14,354 nucleotides of DNA, taken from positions 1-14,354 of the forward strand of contig CAZOHN010000083.1 of NCBI GenBank assembly GCA_964579325.1, given 5' to 3'. The translations under genes were made by a program, and so were the position numbers. The DNA is from CAZOHN01 sp964579325. Lineage in GTDB: Bacteria; Pseudomonadota; Alphaproteobacteria; Rhodobacterales; Rhodobacteraceae. Of this stretch, positions 13,159 to 14,354 are shown in pieces. Under the pieces are notes generated by a model. It was not told the DNA's origin. It was given only the letters and a program-made list of their open reading frames with translations, and searched no databases. Each line of letters starts with the position of its first letter. Position 1 is the stretch's first letter.

Positions 13159-13791
13159 ATGGCGACCGGACCCGACTTCGAGCACGAGCGTTCCCTGTCG
13201 GCCCGCGGTTTCCTGCGGGTCGCTGGCGTCGACGAAGCCGGTCGCGGGCCGCTTGCAGGACCGGTCGTGGCGGCGGCGGTCATTCTTGATCCTGCGTCGA
13301 TCCCGCAGGGCCTGAACGACTCCAAGGTCCTCACCGAAGCCGCGCGGGAGCGGCTCTTCGTTGCGCTCATCGCCGGGCACACCATCGGGATCGGCCGGGC
13401 GGAGGTCGAGGAGATCGACAGTCTCAACATCCTGCGGGCCTCCCACCTTGCCATGTGCCGCGCCCTCGCCGCGCTGGGCGGGGCCGATTACGCCCTGATC
13501 GACGGCAATCTGCTTCCGCGCGAACTGCCCTGCCCGGGCGCGGCCATCGTGAAGGGCGACGCGAAGGTCCTCTCGATTGCCGCCGCCTCGATCGTGGCCA
13601 AGGTGACGCGCGATCGCATCATGGTGGATTTGGCGCAACAGCACCCCGGCTACGGCTGGGAGCGGAACAAGGGTTATCCCAGCCGCGCCCATGTCGCGGC
13701 GCTCCAAATTCTTGGTGCAACCCCACACCATAGGCGGTCCTTCGCGCCGGTGCACAACATCTTGTATCAAGGTGTTTCTATAAGTCGTTGA
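13159..13791 (+). CDS. rnhB: Ribonuclease HII
   Basis: A 210-residue RNase HII, which cuts the RNA strand of RNA-DNA hybrids and removes misincorporated ribonucleotides from DNA. Motifs are clear: GVDEAGRGPLAGPVVAAAV (23-41) with Asp25, Glu26 and the GRG loop; LNDSKVLTEAARERL (52-66); LIDGN (113-117) with Asp115; KGDAKVLSIAAASIVAKVTRD (in outline, 132-152) with Asp152; and the C-terminal YGWERNKGYPSRAH. All catalytic carboxylates are present and the length is normal. No strong ribosome site precedes the ATG. The ccrM gene follows 91 bp later on the same strand, a neighbour pair I associate with Rhodobacteraceae. Confidence 0.97.
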   Translation: MATGPDFEHERSLSARGFLRVAGVDEAGRGPLAGPVVAAAVILDPASIPQGLNDSKVLTEAARERLFVALIAGHTIGIGRAEVEEIDSLNILRASHLAMCRALAALGGADYALIDGNLLPRELPCPGAAIVKGDAKVLSIAAASIVAKVTRDRIMVDLAQQHPGYGWERNKGYPSRAHVAALQILGATPHHRRSFAPVHNILYQGVSISR

Positions 13792-13828
13792 TTCAAAAAA
13801 GAATTTGACGGCGAATCAGCAATGACTC
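13790..13828. promoter_or_regulatory. Cluster of three GANTC methylation sites upstream of ccrM
   Basis: GATTC (13790-13794, overlapping the rnhB stop), GAATC (13813-13817) and GACTC (13824-13828) lie within 39 bp, 54 bp or more upstream of the ccrM start. A -35-like TTGACG is at 13805-13810, with no convincing -10. GANTC is the target of CcrM itself, so methylation of its own promoter region is a natural means of feedback. Confidence 0.6.
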
Positions 13829-13882
13829 ATCCTTTGCCCAAGAACGCGACCCACCAGAGGCGCGGGGACAGAGGCAGAAACG

Positions 13883-14354
13883 ATGAAACGATCCGACCGG
13901 GGCGCCGATGCGGTGCTCCCCCTTGGCGAAATCCTGTCCGGCGACTGCATCGAGGCGATGCTGGGGCTGCCAGAGGCCTCCGTCGACCTGATCTTCGCCG
14001 ACCCGCCCTACAACCTTCAGCTGAAGGGCGACTTGCACCGCCCCGACAACAGCCGCGTGGATGCAGTCGATGACCACTGGGACCAGTTCTCGAGCTTCGA
14101 GGTCTATGACCGTTTCACCCGCGACTGGCTCAAGGCGGCGCGGCGGCTTCTGAAGCCCAATGGCGCGATCTGGGTGATCGGGTCGTACCACAACATCTTC
14201 CGCGTCGGCGCCGCCATGCAGGACGCCGGATACTGGCTCCTGAACGACGTGGTCTGGCGCAAGTCGAACCCGATGCCGAACTTCCGCGGCAAGCGGCTGA
14301 CCAACGCGCACGAGACGCTGATCTGGGCCGCGCGGTCCGACAACGCGAAGCCCA
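13883..14354 (+). CDS. ccrM: CcrM-type DNA adenine methyltransferase (3' truncated)
   Basis: The first 157 residues of a cell-cycle-type methyltransferase that methylates the adenine of GANTC; the gene runs off the right edge (usual length about 360 residues). Visible: ILSGDCIEAMLGLPEASVDL (17-36), the catalytic and cofactor motif ADPPYNLQL (39-47), DDHWDQFSSFEVYDRFTRDW (63-82), LKPNGAIWVIGSYHNIFRVG (90-109) and NPMPNFRGKRLTNAHETLIW (129-148). DPPY before the S-adenosylmethionine motif and the target segment around RKSNPMPNF match CcrM of Alphaproteobacteria. GAGG (13871-13874) precedes the ATG at 8 bp. The C-terminal DNA-recognition part is outside the window. Three GANTC sites in its upstream region suggest methylation-sensitive expression. 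Confidence 0.95.
   Translation, partial: MKRSDRGADAVLPLGEILSGDCIEAMLGLPEASVDLIFADPPYNLQLKGDLHRPDNSRVDAVDDHWDQFSSFEVYDRFTRDWLKAARRLLKPNGAIWVIGSYHNIFRVGAAMQDAGYWLLNDVVWRKSNPMPNFRGKRLTNAHETLIWAARSDNAKP

Overview
The window is a GC-rich chromosomal segment of an alphaproteobacterium, most probably a member of the Rhodobacteraceae (inference). The supporting signs are a CcrM-type GANTC adenine methyltransferase next to rnhB, a DUF1491 gene directly behind era, and small exported proteins of a kind I associate with this family. No phage, transposon, integrase or CRISPR signal was seen. All genes look intact except the two cut by the window ends (era on the left, ccrM on the right).

Layout. 1-570: 3' end of era and a DUF1491 gene (+). 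579-818: a GlsB/YeaQ-type membrane protein (-). 945-2431: an SDR nucleotide-sugar epimerase/dehydratase and a small PglC-like sugar phosphotransferase, overlapping by ATGA (+). 2428-4320: a WbpM/CapD-like membrane dehydratase (-), convergent with the transferase. 4699-5408: two tandem, paralogous, tiny exported proteins (+) of unknown function. 5732-6367: a secreted CAP/SCP-domain protein (+). 6372-8392: a LacI-family regulator and a UDP-glucuronate 4-epimerase, again overlapping by ATGA (-). 8503-8578: tRNA-Arg(CCT) (+). 8594-11293: a P2-type cation ATPase (-). 11348-12317: a membrane protein with a C-terminal winged helix, overlapped by 29 bp by the small secreted protein gene upstream of it (-). 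12538-13032: a secreted protein with two internal cysteine-containing repeats (+). 13159-14354: rnhB and the start of ccrM (+).

How the genes may work together. The left half is centred on surface polysaccharide: sugar-nucleotide modification (SDR, CapD/WbpM-like, UDP-GlcA epimerase) and first-sugar transfer to a lipid carrier (PglC-like), with one step tied to a LacI-type repressor. Between these lie envelope proteins (the two paralogs and the CAP protein). The right half has a minus-strand gene run (secreted protein, membrane-tethered winged helix, P-type ATPase) that could be one transcription unit sensing an envelope or ion signal, and then housekeeping genes. The most interesting items are the inverted-topology membrane winged-helix protein and its overlapping secreted partner, the tandem paralogs, and three GANTC sites within 39 bp just upstream of ccrM.
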